Assembly (NCBI GenBank): GCA_963921795.1
Contig: OY997639.1
Span: 63,729,394 to 63,793,393, forward strand
Direction: 5' to 3'
DNA from: Nannobrachium achirus
Lineage: Eukaryota > Chordata > Actinopteri > Myctophiformes > Myctophidae
DNA length: 64,000 nucleotides
Shown here: in pieces, positions 62,201 to 64,000 of the stretch
How the letters are laid out: each line of letters starts with the position of its first letter
Position numbering within the stretch: position 1 is the first letter of the stretch
Notes under the pieces: model-generated
Told to the model about the DNA's origin: nothing
Database searches by the model: none
Seen by the model: the letters and a program-made list of their open reading frames with translations, nothing else
Made by a program: the position numbers and the translations under genes

Positions 62201-62491
62201 TGCCAAAGCGCCCATGTGCACGCACCCATGTGTGCGACCTCGCCGCTTCTCTCCCTTAGGGCGTCTTACTGACAAGTATCCTGTACAGCGATACTCAAAC
62301 TCAGGCCCGTGGGCCACTTCTGGCCCGTAGTGCAATTTTGACTGCCCCATCAATCAATCAATCTATCAATCAATTTAAAAATAAAACTTCAAATTTAAGG
62401 TATTATCTTATCTTTAATTACATAACTACGTGATTAATCATCCAGGAAGGCAAAATGGCATGCACTCATTTAACGCAGCAGAACTATGGAG

Positions 62492-62903
62492 TAGGGATAG
62501 GACGATAAGTGATATTATCGTGATAAAAAACACTCACGATAATCGTATCGTGGATATTTACTTTATCGTGATATCGTCCTCCGTCATGCACTGGGATCAA
62601 TTCACATTTTATTTGCCGAGCTGCATATCCGGTACTACTTAAACCCTCTATGATTCCAAAAGGTACTTATAATATACGTACTTGATACAGTCTTTTTTTC
62701 ACTCTCTATCAAATGTTTTTCCAAAAAATAGCCGATCTACAAGCTCACAACACGCAACGTGTTGTGAGCTTGTAGATCAGCTATTTTTTGGCAAATGTTC
62801 CGCCCCAGGATAATGGATTTTGATTATCGCAATAATATCGTAAATCGCGATTTCTTTTGTCACAATAATCGTGATATGAAATGTTCATATCGTCCCATCC
62901 CTA
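62492..62903. mobile_element. hAT-like MITE, TAGGGATGGGACGAT family, perfect TSD
   Basis: 412 bp, flanked by CTATGGAG at 62484-62491 and 62904-62911. Ends TAGGGATAGGACGATAAG and ATCGTCCCATCCCTA. Internal TATCGTGATAAAAAAC-type inverted segments. It contains palindrome copy 62721-62791. Confidence 0.9.
62721..62791. repeat. Palindrome copy 12
   Basis: CCAAAAAATAGCCGATCTAC and complement; the centre CACGCAACGTGTTG continues the pairing, so nearly the whole 71 bp is stem. Confidence 0.92.
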
Positions 62904-62929
62904 CTATGGAGTGGAACATCAAGTCACCT

Positions 62930-63570
62930 CGGACTGACCTGCCTGAACCCATTCAGAGCAGCAGCAAAGATGAGCCTCAGCAAGCCCCGAGAAGTTGATG
63001 CCGACAACCGGCACTTTAACCCAAACTTTAATTTTACCATCTCACGCAAATTCAATACCACTATGTTTAATTTGCTAGAAAACAGTGTCAGTTGGTAAGA
63101 TCGACAATATAAGGCACCAATGAAAGACAGAAGTTATCAAGTATCATTAATGTTGTCATTTTATAGACTGGCCCCTGGCCCCTTGCCATTTTTCTAATGT
63201 GGATGTTGCCATCTGAGTGTTTTCAAGGACCTTGGAAATGTCATAATATATTATCCATCCCTTATTTCCATCCGCATTGTTGTAACACATACCTTGCCCT
63301 TTAAAAATGGCTGCCAAAGTGCCAGGATGCCAAATTCATCCATAATAACAATAATTATAATAATGCACGCCCATGCACAGATCATGCGCCAGCTCAGGAT
63401 CAAAATAATCCGTCCAGGCATTCATGAGATAGCAGCCATTATGTTTTCTTCAAATGTAAACAATCATGGCTGCCATGTTTGAAAGATGAGGTCGGTATGG
63501 GGGTCAAACATGAAATTTCGCCATCGCGATCATGCCTAGCCAAAAGTCAAAAATTTAAAAAATATATATA
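62930..63570. other. Unassigned region
   Basis: A coding-looking phrase (PEPIQSSSKDEPQQAP at about 62940-62998) has no splice or start support. The rest is AT-rich with CAT/AAT repeats. Confidence 0.35.
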
Positions 63571-63577
63571 TTTATAC

Positions 63578-63582
<5 letters not shown>

Positions 63583-63646
<64 letters not shown>
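63583..63646. repeat. (GT)n microsatellite
   Basis: About 64 bp of GT. Confidence 0.93.
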
Positions 63647-63650
<4 letters not shown>

Positions 63651-63784
63651 TGCTTGTCACAGAACTTCTGGGTGCACTATACTTCGCTGCATCATTCACA
63701 GATGCATCGGAAGAGTATGAAAAATTCAACTTATACATCTTGATCACATGACTCTAGAAACGACGTGTGATGTTAACTCATTCT

Positions 63785-64000
63785 GTGCCAATCACGCGTA
63801 TACACGTGATATATTAGCGCATCCCACAGTGCCAATCACGTATATACACGTGATTCAAAAAAAAAAAAAAAAAAAAAATTTTTGGAAAAAATTTTTTTGA
63901 AATTTTTTTTTTGGACCCCATCAAAACTAGTGAACATGATTTCAATCGCGATTTTGCATGTTTAACCCCCATACAACCCCCATACAACTCAGGTAGCAGA
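63785..64000. repeat. Duplicated ACACGTGAT motif and A/T runs
   Basis: GTGCCAATCACG(C/T) with TATACACGTGAT occurs at about 63787 and 63830; poly-A (63858-63878) and TTTTTTGAAATTTTTTTT follow. No gene. Confidence 0.65.

Overview
The window is nuclear DNA of a ray-finned (teleost-like) fish. The evidence is a multi-exon DYRK-family kinase gene with short vertebrate-type introns, very dense CA/GT microsatellites, many small DNA transposons with 8-bp target duplications (hAT type), a tRNA-derived SINE family with a recognisable B box, and no operon-like structure. There is one 200-base assembly gap (35051-35250).

Layout. Bases 1-980 are AT-rich transposon debris ending in a CTGTA pentanucleotide run. 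Bases 979-19436 are a head-to-tail tandem array of a roughly 960-bp non-coding monomer, about 18 full or partial copies, interrupted once (5214-6775) by unrelated sequence that carries its own small tandem repeats. Bases 19919-33407 hold, on the minus strand, ten exons of a dual-specificity tyrosine-regulated kinase, most like DYRK1B. The exons run from a probable start ATG at 33327 to the Ser/Thr-rich region just after the kinase domain. All splice phases agree and the full kinase core is present. The C-terminal exon(s) are not in the window; the tandem array lies where they would be looked for. Introns and flanks are filled with MITEs and microsatellites. Bases 35645-36399 hold three phase-compatible minus-strand exons of an unnamed protein resembling fish C14orf93-like proteins.

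From 37 to 64 kb no gene can be named. There is a TATA/CCAAT promoter-like block at 41.2 kb, an exon-like island at 53.8 kb that is open on both strands, a CpG-rich zone at 54.8-56.4 kb with a possible 32-nt exon, a CpG promoter-like block with twin CCAAT boxes at 58.1 kb, and a CCAAT/CRE cluster at 61.5 kb. One or more of these may belong to the dyrk1b 5' end, but the sequence alone does not decide it.

Two signals recur across the window. First, a palindrome of about 70 bp (core AATAGCCGATCTACAAGCTC and its complement) sits inside at least three otherwise different hAT-like MITE families and also occurs as solo or decayed copies. Second, several dyrk1b introns start with CA runs and/or end with TG or TC runs, and in two introns the CA and TG runs face each other across the intron.
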